Notes: a model not told the origin generated them from the letters alone. A stretch of 64,000 nucleotides of DNA from an uncultured Bacteroidales bacterium (GCA_900318085.1 ONJF01000002.1:124001-188000); one strand, 5' to 3'. Numbered from the stretch's first letter, positions 24,324-32,847 are shown. Made by a program: numbers and translations.

Positions 24324-25428
24324 ATTTGATTGGAATCTCTTTGAAGATGACCTCGACGGCATCCTCGTATTCCTTCAGTGCATTAAGCTTCTTTATCTTT
24401 CGCCAAACTACCTGCGGCTCTTCAAAGCTGTTCATCAGATACGACCACAGCTCCTTCATGCGCCCCAGCACCTTCGGGCTGCCACCGGCATGGTGCAGAC
24501 GGTCTTCATACAGGTCGAGGACGTAATTATGCAGACGTTCCGTTTTGTCGTGGTTGGGAGGGCACACGTTGTGTGTCCCAACGGGTTGCCCCTGTAGGGA
24601 CGCATTGCATGCGTCCGCTATGTTGTTTTTAATCTGTTCAGCCAAGAACGGATTTGCCAAAATGCCTCGTCCGAGCATGAACTGCTCAATAGTTTTGCAG
24701 GCTCCTGAGCCTGTCGAAGGACCGTCATTCAGAATACCATTAATCCTTATAAAGCTTTCCACCGAAACAATATCCCCATTATATACCAAAGGTGCATTAA
24801 TAGAAGGAATTAAAGCCTTAAAGCGTTCCACATCAGATTCTCCTTTGTAAAGCTGCTTGCCGATGCGAGGATGGATGATTAATTCGCTTATAGGATATTT
24901 GTTGAAGATTGGAATTATGGCATCAATCTCCTCCGGGCTGAAATACCCCAAGCGGCATTTCACACTGAACTTGATGTCGATTTCTTCGAAAATGCGCTCC
25001 AGCATGGCATCCACCTTGTCGGGGTAGGGCAGGAGGCCACTGCCACGTTTTTTATTGGCCACCCTCGGGAAGGGACAGCCCATGTTGAGGTTGATTTCCT
25101 TGTAACCAAGTTGTTGACATTGTTTGGCGAAGCGCAGGATTTCTTCTGCATCTGTACTAAGAATCTGCGGGGTCAGTGTCTCAACGTCATTACAGTGTGG
25201 GTCAATTTCTTCGCCTTGCAGGTTTTTGGCGTGTTCCTCCTTGTGGATACCTGTAAAGAAAGGAGTATAGTATTTGTCGATGCCACCGAAATGCCGCTTG
25301 AACACATTGCGGAAGGGCGCGTCAGTGATACCTTGGAAGGGACCTAACGACAACTGTATGGGGCGTTCCCTGCATGTCATACCGAGCGAGGTATGAGCGA
25401 GTGTATCTGTGCAGGTCTTTTCGCTCAT
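24322..25428 (-). CDS. tRNA-dihydrouridine synthase with three in-frame palindromic insertions
   Basis: The 368-residue flavoprotein has the Dus signature INLNMGCPFPRVANKK with catalytic Cys118, the FMN-binding ITDAPFR start region, ELIIHPRIGKQLYKG and PLVYNGDI. It reduces uridines in tRNA. Three segments look foreign to the family: residues 5-20 (hairpin DNA 25369-25415), ~236-244 (24698-24723, family D) and ~271-292 (24554-24616, two hairpins). All keep the reading frame. The ATG overlaps the lnt stop by 4 bases, so translation from the first element is likely. Which Dus subtype it is cannot be told. Confidence 0.88.
   Translation of the reverse strand: MSEKTCTDTLAHTSLGMTCRERPIQLSLGPFQGITDAPFRNVFKRHFGGIDKYYTPFFTGIHKEEHAKNLQGEEIDPHCNDVETLTPQILSTDAEEILRFAKQCQQLGYKEINLNMGCPFPRVANKKRGSGLLPYPDKVDAMLERIFEEIDIKFSVKCRLGYFSPEEIDAIIPIFNKYPISELIIHPRIGKQLYKGESDVERFKALIPSINAPLVYNGDIVSVESFIRINGILNDGPSTGSGACKTIEQFMLGRGILANPFLAEQIKNNIADACNASLQGQPVGTHNVCPPNHDKTERLHNYVLDLYEDRLHHAGGSPKVLGRMKELWSYLMNSFEEPQVVWRKIKKLNALKEYEDAVEVIFKEIPIK
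24554..24616. repeat. Double-hairpin element inside dus, family E
   Basis: Hairpin one: TTGGGA..CACAC / GTGTG.TCCCAA (24554-24581). Hairpin two: GGACGCA ttgca TGCGTCC (24598-24616). It is translated as about residues 271-292 of the dus product (QPVGTHNVCPP). Confidence 0.75.
24698..24723. repeat. CCTGAGC-type repeat inside dus, family D
   Basis: CAGGCTC CT GAGCCTG is a 7-bp hairpin (24698-24713) followed by TCGAAGGACC. It is translated as GPSTGSGA in dus. Related copies are at 20870-20897 and 41964-41983. Confidence 0.75.
25369..25415. repeat. Nested hairpin element at the 5' end of dus, family F
   Basis: The outer stem CCTGCA/TGCAGG (25369-25374, 25410-25415) encloses CATACC gagcga GGTATG (25378-25395). 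It is translated as residues 5-20 of dus (TDTLAHTSLGMTCR), a string I recognise from other translated Bacteroidota repeats. Confidence 0.75.
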
Positions 25429-27086
25429 TTTTTCTTGGCTGTTTTGGCCGTTTTCTTATTCTTGCCAAGATCAATGAATGTCTTGGCAATTAATGTAATG
25501 AGCATGACAAAAGTGAGGTAAACCGCAATGCGGCTGAGATAATCACCGTGTTTCGCATAGAAAGTAACGCTGGTGTTGGCTTTCAAAGTGGCGCGTATGG
25601 CATCAGGCACCCAGTAATGGGTCTGCTGCAATACGTCGCCGCGTTGGTTGATGAAACCGGAGCGTCCCGTGTTGGCAGAACGAGCGATGCAACGGCGACT
25701 TTCGATGGCGCGTAACTTTGAGAACTCAAAGTGTTGGCGATAGCCGGGCGTGTGGCCCCACCAGCCATCATTGGTGATGACGAAAAGCAGGTCGGCGCCT
25801 TTCTTGGTGAAAGAGCTGACATATTCACCAAAGGCCGACTCGTAGCAGATGGCAGCCCCAATCTTATGGTCGCCGAATGTCATCACTTTCGATTCTGGAT
25901 CTCCTTTCAGTGTGCCACGTGCGATGCCCATGGTGAGGCTGAAGTTGCGCAAGAATCCCATCCACTCGGGGATGGCTTCCACCGCGGGCGTAAGGTGCGA
26001 CTTGTTGCGGTGCTGCAAGCCGACGCTGTCGATGAGTAAGGCTGAGTTGTGGCAATAGTAGTATTTGTCGGTTTCACCCACCTGCCGCGCCGGGAAATCG
26101 TCTTCCATGCCTTTGGGCACCCATTCATAGGTGGTGCCTCCAATGACGAAAGCCAACTGCGGGAAACGACTGACATACCCATGCAATGTTTTGAGGGCCT
26201 TGGATTTATCAAGTTCATGAAGCCAGATGCCTTCTTGGATGGCCGATTCTGAACTGACGATAAACCGCGTGTTTGGGGTCACCAGAGGCAGCGAGAGATT
26301 AATGTTGTTTTGAATCACTTGGTCATAGAAATTGCTGTCGAACTGCTCGTTCCATGGGTCGCAGTTTTGCTGCACGACGATGACCTCGGTGTCCTCGCCT
26401 TGTTCCTCGTAGTGCTTATACATCGACTTGCTGATGACGATAGGCACGATGATGATGATGGCCTCAAGACCAATGCTGATTAAGATAGGTTTAGCTTCTT
26501 TTGAACTAAAGAATTGAAGAATGTTGGCAATCAAGATATTGACTAACAAAACCCAAAGAGTTCCCCCAGCCAAGCCCGTGTATTCGTACCATTGCACCCA
26601 GCTGACTTGGCTTGAAAAAACACCACCCAAGTTGAGCCAAGGCCATTTGACAGCCCAAATGTAGGTGAGCATCTCAAAGGCCATCCAATATGGAATAAGG
26701 AAGAAGTTACCCCATGGGTTGTTGCACACTTTCTTTTTTGTGAGATGGAACAGCCAAAATACAGTGGCCATGAAGATGGCATTGAGAGCCCAAGCCATGA
26801 TGGCGGCTGGTGTGGCATTCCATACCCACCACGTTGTGGCTGTGTTCCAAATCAAGAAGGCAAAGAAACCGAGCCAAAATACCTTGCCACCGTCGCCTTT
26901 TGCTGCACGGTCTTCGATAAGCAGCAGCGGTACGAATCCAATGAATATCAGTGGCACAACGCCCCATGTGGGCCATGCCGCTGTCAGCAAGCCGCCACTT
27001 AAGACAGCCAATAAAATATTGCGAGTTCGTAGTTTTGGAGCAGGACCTTGCGTCCTTTTCTCCTTCTTCGCTTTCTTCTTGTCCAT
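25425..27086 (-). CDS. lnt: Apolipoprotein N-acyltransferase
   Basis: The protein of ~553 residues has about six N-terminal transmembrane helices (LLAVLSGGLLTAAWP; VFWLGFFAFLIWNTATTWWV) and a periplasmic nitrilase-like domain. The catalytic triad is visible: Glu in VSSESAIQ, Lys in RNKSHLTPAVE, Cys in GAAICYESAFGE. A last helix precedes a very basic tail (GKNKKTAKTAKKK). It adds the third acyl chain to lipoproteins in the inner membrane. The start is set at ATG 27086 (MDKKKAKKEK), since a -7 box at 27114-27107 lies before it and the longer frame would begin upstream of that promoter. Confidence 0.93.
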   Translation of the reverse strand: MDKKKAKKEKRTQGPAPKLRTRNILLAVLSGGLLTAAWPTWGVVPLIFIGFVPLLLIEDRAAKGDGGKVFWLGFFAFLIWNTATTWWVWNATPAAIMAWALNAIFMATVFWLFHLTKKKVCNNPWGNFFLIPYWMAFEMLTYIWAVKWPWLNLGGVFSSQVSWVQWYEYTGLAGGTLWVLLVNILIANILQFFSSKEAKPILISIGLEAIIIIVPIVISKSMYKHYEEQGEDTEVIVVQQNCDPWNEQFDSNFYDQVIQNNINLSLPLVTPNTRFIVSSESAIQEGIWLHELDKSKALKTLHGYVSRFPQLAFVIGGTTYEWVPKGMEDDFPARQVGETDKYYYCHNSALLIDSVGLQHRNKSHLTPAVEAIPEWMGFLRNFSLTMGIARGTLKGDPESKVMTFGDHKIGAAICYESAFGEYVSSFTKKGADLLFVITNDGWWGHTPGYRQHFEFSKLRAIESRRCIARSANTGRSGFINQRGDVLQQTHYWVPDAIRATLKANTSVTFYAKHGDYLSRIAVYLTFVMLITLIAKTFIDLGKNKKTAKTAKKK

Positions 27087-27106
27087 TCCTTTTCTAAAAT
27101 TTCGGG

Positions 27107-27195
27107 CAAAGGTACGATTTTTTGTTGGCAACAGAATGGATACACCCGTTTTTCAACGAATCGTCCATTCGTATCACGAAAAAACCGTATCTTTG
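27107..27195. promoter_or_regulatory. Divergent promoters for lnt-dus and the kinase/PqqD cassette
   Basis: Minus strand TACCTTTG at 27114-27107 serves lnt. Plus strand TATCTTTG at 27188-27195 serves the HPr-kinase-like gene starting at 27212. Confidence 0.65.
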
Positions 27196-27211
27196 CAGAA
27201 AATTATGTCTG

Positions 27212-28081
27212 ATGAAGAGAACCTATCAAGTCGCGGGCCAGAAGTTTAGCTTGGAAATGCCCGATGGCAACTCCTATTGGAAGAGTATGCAGTCTTATGA
27301 GCCCTTTCTTGTGGAAGATGATGGGGAGTGCCTCTTCACTGTCAGCCTGCTTCAGAATCTTCCGGGCATTAGTGGCAAACAGTTCGTGAGGACCGATGAG
27401 GGCGAGTCGGATGGCTTGTATTTTGAGTTATCGGAGCTTAACGGCGAATGGCTTTTTGTCATGCTCAAACATGGCGAAGACCTGCCTTTGGTGTATCTCT
27501 TCACCGACAAGGCCTTCAAGCAAGGACGGATATATCTCGAGAGCGATGCCGTTTTTTTGATGCACACTATGCTGTTGCTGCTTTTTTCTCTTGCTACTGC
27601 CGGCCGTGGCGCTTTGATGATGCATGCCTCTGTGACTATGTGTGACGGCAAAGGCTACCTGTTTTTGGGTCGTAGCGGAACAGGTAAGAGTACCCATAGC
27701 CAGCTATGGATAGACAATATTCCTGGCTGTGAGTTGCTCAACGATGACAACCCAGTGCTTTACATTGATTCAGAAGGCATTATTCGCGTCAGCGGTACGC
27801 CATGGAGCGGTAAGACGCCTTGTTATCGCAATATTACCGTCCCAGTGGGCGCCATTGTCCGTATCCGACAAGCCAAGGAAAACAAGATACAAAGGTTGTC
27901 GTTTCCGGAGGCTTATGCAATTCTGTTCGCTTCCTATTCTGGATATCATGCCCTGCGTCAACTGGCGGATGGCTACCATGCCACTTCCGAAAAGGTTGTC
28001 ACTTCAGTGCCTTTCTATGTACTTGATTGTCTGCCTGATGCTGATGCCGCCTTCTTATGTCATAATACTGTTGCCCACTGA
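27212..28081 (+). CDS. HPr-kinase-like protein (RiPP-associated P-loop kinase)
   Basis: The 289-residue protein has the HPr kinase C-terminal fold: a P-loop GRSGTGKST at residues 153-161 preceded by ALMMHASVTMCDGKGYLFL, then LLNDDNPVL with conserved acidic residues, and SGTPWSGKTPCYRN. It lacks the N-terminal regulatory domain of true HprK. Stand-alone proteins of this type occur in lasso and other RiPP clusters, where some phosphorylate the peptide. The start is placed after the -7 box; 30 further upstream codons lack family similarity. The stop overlaps the next ATG. Confidence 0.85.
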   Translation: MKRTYQVAGQKFSLEMPDGNSYWKSMQSYEPFLVEDDGECLFTVSLLQNLPGISGKQFVRTDEGESDGLYFELSELNGEWLFVMLKHGEDLPLVYLFTDKAFKQGRIYLESDAVFLMHTMLLLLFSLATAGRGALMMHASVTMCDGKGYLFLGRSGTGKSTHSQLWIDNIPGCELLNDDNPVLYIDSEGIIRVSGTPWSGKTPCYRNITVPVGAIVRIRQAKENKIQRLSFPEAYAILFASYSGYHALRQLADGYHATSEKVVTSVPFYVLDCLPDADAAFLCHNTVAH

Positions 28082-28506
28082 TGGAAAAAACAGATAATAG
28101 TGCGAGGATGGAGCAATTGCTTGCAGAGGGCAAACAAGTCCAACTGACCCCTGTAGGAAGTAGCATGTTGCCTTTCATTCGTGGCGAAGTCGACAGCGTG
28201 GTGCTCCGTAAGCCCGAGTCACTTCGCGTGGGCGACATCGCCTTGGCACCCTATCAAGGAAGGTATGTGTTGCATCGTGTTATCCGAATCGAAGGCGATA
28301 CGGTGGTGATGATGGGCGATGGCATCGTGAAGGGGACGGAGAAGGTCGGCAAATCGGCAGTGTTGGCAATAGTAACAGAGATAGTCAAAGCGAATGGCCG
28401 ACATCGCAAACCCACTCGTGGGCGCTTGTGGAGACTCTTGCTGCCTGTCAGGCGCTATCTTTTGAAAGGCATGCGAAAATGGAATCAACTATTTGGAAAA
28501 CAATAA
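28081..28506 (+). CDS. S24/S26 (signal-peptidase-like) family protein
   Basis: The 141-residue protein has the S26/S24 motif VGSSMLPFIRGEVDSVVL with the nucleophilic Ser, then VGDIALAPYQGRYVLHRVI, where the usual Lys base of type I signal peptidase is not obvious (HRV takes this position, as in SipW-like and many RiPP-associated members). There is no clear N-terminal membrane anchor; the C-terminus is basic. It could process the peptide encoded at 30012, which is inference. It overlaps the kinase gene by one base. Confidence 0.82.
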   Translation: MEKTDNSARMEQLLAEGKQVQLTPVGSSMLPFIRGEVDSVVLRKPESLRVGDIALAPYQGRYVLHRVIRIEGDTVVMMGDGIVKGTEKVGKSAVLAIVTEIVKANGRHRKPTRGRLWRLLLPVRRYLLKGMRKWNQLFGKQ

Positions 28507-28519
28507 ATACACAATTAAT

Positions 28520-28789
28520 ATGAGAACGAAAAAAGGCTTGATAATGCGCACCTTGGGCAATGAGTTTATTCTTGTCGACGAGGGCTCCAATCTGACCGAT
28601 TTCAATCGCATGATCTCGCTCAATGCGTCGGCTGCGCTTCTCTGGGAAGCCGTACAGGACAATGAATTTGATGCTGCTGCATTAGTCGACATTTTGCTGG
28701 ACCATTATGACATCACTCGCGAGGTGGCCGAACACGACATCGACGCTTTGATTCTGAACTGGCGCGAAGCAGGGATTTTGGAAGAATGA
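28520..28789 (+). CDS. PqqD-like RiPP recognition element protein
   Basis: The 89-residue protein matches PqqD: NEFILVDEGSNLTDFNRMIS forms the beta region, NASAALLWEAVQ and ALVDILLDHYDI the helices, and AEHDIDALILNWREAGIL the C-terminal helix. PqqD-fold proteins bind leader peptides of ribosomally made peptides and present them to enzymes. ATG 28520 is used because the frame upstream only offers a TTG within the previous gene's end. It overlaps the nucleotidyltransferase gene by 4 bases. Confidence 0.87.
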   Translation: MRTKKGLIMRTLGNEFILVDEGSNLTDFNRMISLNASAALLWEAVQDNEFDAAALVDILLDHYDITREVAEHDIDALILNWREAGILEE

Positions 28790-29892
28790 ACATGACAACC
28801 TCGGAAGCGCATTACTTTTCATTAATGCAGGCGGCTTTATGGGGCACGCCAGTGAATCTTAATGGAGACGTTGATTGGCATGAGATTATGGGTATTGCCC
28901 GGTTCCATGCCACTACCACGCTCGTTGCCGATGTGGCTTTGCGTTTGCCCGAAGGCGATCGTCCTTCCGATGATAGGCAAGCCAAGTTAAAGGGTGCCCT
29001 GCGGTCGAACCTTTTCAGCCAAATCGAATCGAAGCAAATACTGACCAAGGTGGTGACCACACTGCGCGAGAATGGCATTGAGCCGGTGCTACTCAAGGGC
29101 TTCGGCCTTGCGCAACTCTATCCTAACCCCGCCTTGCGACAGTTTGGCGATAACGACTTGTTTGTGGGCTTGTCCTGTTTTCATGAGGCCTGCGCTTTGG
29201 TACGTTCGCTTCCTGGCGCATACACATGGTGCATGGAAGTGGATGCTGGACGCCACTATAATGTGGAGTTTGGTAAAGTAGTGTTTGAAATACACCGTGT
29301 CAGTGCCGAAATGACCGACTCGAAGGAGAATGCCTTGTATGCCGCCATCGAACATGATGGTTTGGTAGCGCATCTCCAGCAGATTGATCTTGATGGTTTT
29401 CCTATAAACATACCGTCTAAAGAGTTTATGGTGTTTTTCACCTTTTTCCATGCATGGCATCACTTCACCACTACTGGTGTGGGCTGGCGTCAGGTGAGTG
29501 ACGTGGCCATGGCCCTACATGTCTATCACGGGCAGATTGATCTCGACAAACTGCGCCAATGGTTGGAAACTATGTGTTTGATGCAGCCATGGCAGGCTTT
29601 TGGTTATCTCATCGTGAACTGTTTGGGTCTTCCTGAGAACGAGATGCCTTTCTTTAATGCATCGTGCCGGCGCAGGGCACAGAAGGTGTACCATCGTGTG
29701 ATGGCAGAAGGTAATTTCAGACGCCCCAACCGTTTCAAGAACCAAAAACCGAAAAACAAATTACTTCACAAACTACACGCTTTCATACTTGTCTTTATCG
29801 ATTTCTTTCACTTGGCAAGCGTGTTCCCACGATACGCTTTTAAGGAGTTGCGAAACTCCTTGAAACATGGGTTTAGAAAAAATCTTTTTTAA
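28786..29892 (+). CDS. Nucleotidyltransferase family protein (NTP_transf_5 type)
   Basis: The 368-residue protein has the nucleotidyltransferase core IEPVLLKGFGLAQLYPNP followed by RQFGDNDLFV, where the acidic pair in DND would bind metal. This is the uncharacterised NTP_transf_5 family, often found with HPr-kinase-like and PqqD genes in RiPP clusters. The C-terminal ~150 residues are helical and basic (RRPNRFKNQKPKNKLLHKLH). It may nucleotidylate a peptide or an enzyme; the substrate is unknown. It is the last gene of the four-gene overlapping operon. Confidence 0.83.
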   Translation: MNMTTSEAHYFSLMQAALWGTPVNLNGDVDWHEIMGIARFHATTTLVADVALRLPEGDRPSDDRQAKLKGALRSNLFSQIESKQILTKVVTTLRENGIEPVLLKGFGLAQLYPNPALRQFGDNDLFVGLSCFHEACALVRSLPGAYTWCMEVDAGRHYNVEFGKVVFEIHRVSAEMTDSKENALYAAIEHDGLVAHLQQIDLDGFPINIPSKEFMVFFTFFHAWHHFTTTGVGWRQVSDVAMALHVYHGQIDLDKLRQWLETMCLMQPWQAFGYLIVNCLGLPENEMPFFNASCRRRAQKVYHRVMAEGNFRRPNRFKNQKPKNKLLHKLHAFILVFIDFFHLASVFPRYAFKELRNSLKHGFRKNLF

Positions 29893-29929
29893 AAAATGAC
29901 TTTTTTCCACTGCGTATGAATTAATTTAC

Positions 29930-29937
29930 TACTTTTG
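29930..29937 (+). promoter_or_regulatory. -7 box (TACTTTTG) for the peptide gene
   Basis: TACTTTTG at 29930-29937 is a perfect Bacteroidota -7 element. A leader of roughly 70 bases precedes the peptide ATG at 30012. It shows the peptide is transcribed apart from the upstream operon. Confidence 0.65.
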
Positions 29938-30011
29938 CAGCCGATTTATAAGCACTTATTGGCTAAATATTTAATTAACAAACATAAGTAAAACCTTAAA
30001 AACTAACAAAA

Positions 30012-30125
30012 ATGAAAAAGATGAACAACTATGAAGCCCCTAAGGCTGAAACAATTGAAATGCTTAACAACGTGGTGGTTGTGATGTCCACTATCGGTGG
30101 TGGCGAGGGTGAGACAGAAGAATAA
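30012..30125 (+). CDS. 37-residue peptide, candidate RiPP precursor
   Basis: The short frame starts MKKMNNYEAPKAETIEM and ends STIGGGEGETEE. Its first half is amphipathic and leader-like (YEAPKAE is a recurrent start in small Bacteroidota peptides as I recall). A hydrophobic VVVV run leads to a Gly/Glu-rich tail that could be the core, with Ser and Thr as possible modification sites. It has its own promoter and is followed 50 bases later by a lipoprotein gene. Adjacent kinase, peptidase, PqqD and nucleotidyltransferase genes make a precursor role plausible. No double-Gly protease or maturase is adjacent, so this is inference. Confidence 0.65.
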   Translation: MKKMNNYEAPKAETIEMLNNVVVVMSTIGGGEGETEE

Positions 30126-30175
30126 GTCTAAAACTGCAAATTAAAACCATTAAAAACCAACAAAGAAGTTACGAG

Positions 30176-31147
30176 ATGAAAAAAATGAACAGATTATTTG
30201 TGGCATTGTTTGTTGCCGGTTCTTTTGCCATGCTGCTTGGCTCGTGTAAGAAAAACGATACTGCATCAACCATGACCATCGGATTGCCTCAATTTGAGGA
30301 GGAAATGGAAGGCAGAGCCTATATCGACATTACCAACAATAATTCCTTCAAGTGGAATGCTAATGACCAAGTGATGGCTTACAACATTGATGCCGCCGAT
30401 GGCACACAGACTGTCAAGGCCATTTGGAGCACCAATGCCAGCGCCGAAGGTAAAGCAACCGCCTCTTTCACGGGTCCCGACCTCGGCAGCAAAAAAGATC
30501 ATTACTTTGTTTTCTATCCTTGCGACAAGGTGGCTAGCGGTGAAGAACCTTTGGATGCGAACAACTTCGAGACCTTTACGGTGGCCGATCAACAAGACTA
30601 CACCCTTGTTAATGGCAAACCTACGATTGATCATGTCGGTATGGCTATGGCTTGCGAGACTTCAGACTTTAAGTCTTTCACGCTGAAGCACATCTTTGGT
30701 ACATTGAAGCTGAGACTGACTGGTTCGGGCAAAGTTACCAAAATCATTGTGGAAGACAAGAGATTCAATCTGAGCGGCAATGCGAGCATGAAGCTTCATG
30801 CAGTTAAAATGGGAAAATTTACCGCCCTGCAAACCCTTTTCGTAGGGTCAGATGATCCCTATACCAATACTACTTTCGTGAGTGATTGGAATTCTATCAA
30901 GAGTGACTTGAGCTACTCGACCCAAGGTGGTGGAAAGACCATGACCCTCAACTGCCCCAGCGTTCAGCTGAGCAGCACCGAGACCTTGTTCTTCATCGGT
31001 CTCCGTCCGGGCGCTCTGAAGTATGGCTACAAGATTTATGTGTACACCGAAGGTGCTAACGAACCTCAAGTGTTCGAAAATGCTGCTGATTGGCATTACG
31101 GCATCAAGGCTGGTGTTATTAAGAACCTTGCCCTTAGCCTGAACTGA
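30176..31147 (+). CDS. Lipoprotein, fimbrillin-like
   Basis: The 323-residue protein has a lipoprotein signal (FAMLLGSC, cleavage before Cys at ~24). The body is beta-rich with a weak FimA/Mfa-like pattern: FKWNANDQVMAYNI, HYFVFYPCDKVASG, KHIFGTLKLRLTGSG (the fimbrillin domain junction) and LRPGALKYGYKIYVYT. The exact family is uncertain. It shares the transcript of the 37-residue peptide; the link may be functional (presentation or immunity) or accidental. It ends at a strong terminator. Confidence 0.7.
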   Translation: MKKMNRLFVALFVAGSFAMLLGSCKKNDTASTMTIGLPQFEEEMEGRAYIDITNNNSFKWNANDQVMAYNIDAADGTQTVKAIWSTNASAEGKATASFTGPDLGSKKDHYFVFYPCDKVASGEEPLDANNFETFTVADQQDYTLVNGKPTIDHVGMAMACETSDFKSFTLKHIFGTLKLRLTGSGKVTKIIVEDKRFNLSGNASMKLHAVKMGKFTALQTLFVGSDDPYTNTTFVSDWNSIKSDLSYSTQGGGKTMTLNCPSVQLSSTETLFFIGLRPGALKYGYKIYVYTEGANEPQVFENAADWHYGIKAGVIKNLALSLN

Positions 31148-31166
31148 TTGTAAGAGTTACGAAAAC

Positions 31167-31198
31167 AAAAAAGCACCTCCTCGGGGGTGCTTTTTTTT
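31167..31198 (+). terminator. Rho-independent terminator after the lipoprotein gene
   Basis: GCACCTCC/GGGGGTGC stem with one wobble pair, A-run before and T8 after. Confidence 0.87.
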
Positions 31199-31223
31199 AT
31201 GCCCTATACACACAGAATGACAA

Positions 31224-31250
31224 CAAAAAAAGAGACGCCAAGCGTCTCTT
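31224..31250 (-). terminator. Terminator downstream of tRNA-Phe
   Basis: AGAGACG CCAAG CGTCTCT (31231-31249) followed on the minus strand by a T-run (31230-31225). Confidence 0.8.
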
Positions 31251-31255
31251 CTTTG

Positions 31256-31331
<76 letters not shown>

Positions 31332-31477
31332 TCCGTATTGCGGCTGCAAAAATACGACTTTTTTCTTTCTTGACAAGAAAAAATCTCCAAAAAGAACATT
31401 TTTTTTGTTTTTTAAATTCTTTCGCATTGAATATCAAAAAGATAACAAAATGAGCTGATAAAATAGGCAATAAATAT

Positions 31478-31508
31478 TTGCTCAACGAGTTAAAAAATCG
31501 GATATTTG
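31478..31508 (+). promoter_or_regulatory. Promoter for the outer membrane protein gene
   Basis: TTG at 31478-31480, a 20-base spacer, then GATATTTG (31501-31508), one base off the TAnnTTTG consensus. The start codon follows at 31546. Confidence 0.55.
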
Positions 31509-31545
31509 CACGCTCAATTGGGTGTGCAACGCAATTGTATTGAAT

Positions 31546-32847
31546 ATGAAAACATCATTGTTGAAAAGCATTTTGGTCGTTTCGATGCTGGCTTGCTTTG
31601 GCTTTAACGCTTTTGCCCAGGCCGATGTGGATTCGCCCTATTCCTTGTTCGGTATCGGGCAGGTGAGAGAAAAGTCGATGAACGGCAGGTTGCAAGGCAT
31701 GGGAAGCGTGGCTAACGCCATGTTTGGCAAGGGAATGATTAATGTTGAGAATCCGGCCTCGTATGCCAAGATTGACTCTTTGGCTTTCCTCTTTGACGCT
31801 GGCTTCTATTTCAAATCATCGACTTTCAGCACCTCCAGCCTCTCGGAGCAATCGAGCAACGCCTCGTTCGACTATGTCGCTATGGCCTTTGGCCTTACGC
31901 CTTGGTGGAAGCTTTCGCTCGGCGTGCAACCCTATAGCACCTCGGGTTACACCATGCTTGTCAACAAAACCTTGCCTGACATCGGCAAAACTACCACGCG
32001 TTTCAGAGGTAAGGGTGGCCTCAACCAGGCTTTCATAGGCACTGCTTTCAAGATTGGCGACCATTTCTCTTTGGGAGCCAATGGCTATTATGTCTTTGGT
32101 GACAGCCAAGCGGAGACCACGCTATATTTCCCCGATTCGTCCTACTACATCGGTTCGCGCCGTAGTGTCGATGTGATGGTGAAGTCATTCATGGTTGACT
32201 ATGGCTTGCTTTTCGATACCGGCCTCGGTAACGACATGAGCCTCAGTGTCGGCCTCACCTATCAACAAAGCCTGAATCTGAAGGGCAGTCAAACCTTGTT
32301 TATCCGTTCCATCGAAGAAGACATGGACACCGAGGTGGAATATGTCATTGATACCGTCGCCTATGGGACCTCCAATGCTAAACTGACCATGCCTCAAGGC
32401 ATCGGCTTCGGAGTGGCTTTGCAGAAGAACGAGCGGTGGACCATTGGTGCCGACTTCAACTGGACGCAATGGTCGAAGTTTGCCCGTCAGGGGCATACCG
32501 AAGGCCTCACCGATTCGTGGAATGTGTCGGCAGGTGCTGAATTCACGCCGCGCCATACTTCCATCAGTGGCTATTTCTCGCGTGTCACCTACCGCTTTGG
32601 CGGCTTCTATGAGAAAGGCTTTGTGCGCCTTTCTGGCAATGATGGCAATGCGTATAATATTAATAAGGTAGGTGTCACGGCAGGAATGTCATTGCCGTTG
32701 CCTCGCACGCTCTCCAAGGTCAACCTTGCCGTGGAATTGGGTCAATACGGCACCCACCAAGGCGGCTTGATTCAGGAACGCTATGTCAGGATGAATGTGG
32801 GTATTTCGGTGTTTGAGCATTGGTTCATGAAACGGAAATACAAATAA
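31546..32847 (+). CDS. Outer membrane beta-barrel protein
   Basis: The 433-residue protein has a signal peptide (ACFGFNAFAQ) and a barrel of FadL/PorV-like type: SPYSLFGIGQVREKSMNGR at the N-terminus, NVENPASYAKID, and repeated amphipathic strands to the end. The family is conserved in Bacteroidota directly upstream of a TPR protein and lptC, which is the order here. Transported substrate is unknown. Start 31546 places the signal peptide at the N-terminus; a TTG-type extension at 31522 is not needed. Confidence 0.83.
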   Translation: MKTSLLKSILVVSMLACFGFNAFAQADVDSPYSLFGIGQVREKSMNGRLQGMGSVANAMFGKGMINVENPASYAKIDSLAFLFDAGFYFKSSTFSTSSLSEQSSNASFDYVAMAFGLTPWWKLSLGVQPYSTSGYTMLVNKTLPDIGKTTTRFRGKGGLNQAFIGTAFKIGDHFSLGANGYYVFGDSQAETTLYFPDSSYYIGSRRSVDVMVKSFMVDYGLLFDTGLGNDMSLSVGLTYQQSLNLKGSQTLFIRSIEEDMDTEVEYVIDTVAYGTSNAKLTMPQGIGFGVALQKNERWTIGADFNWTQWSKFARQGHTEGLTDSWNVSAGAEFTPRHTSISGYFSRVTYRFGGFYEKGFVRLSGNDGNAYNINKVGVTAGMSLPLPRTLSKVNLAVELGQYGTHQGGLIQERYVRMNVGISVFEHWFMKRKYK

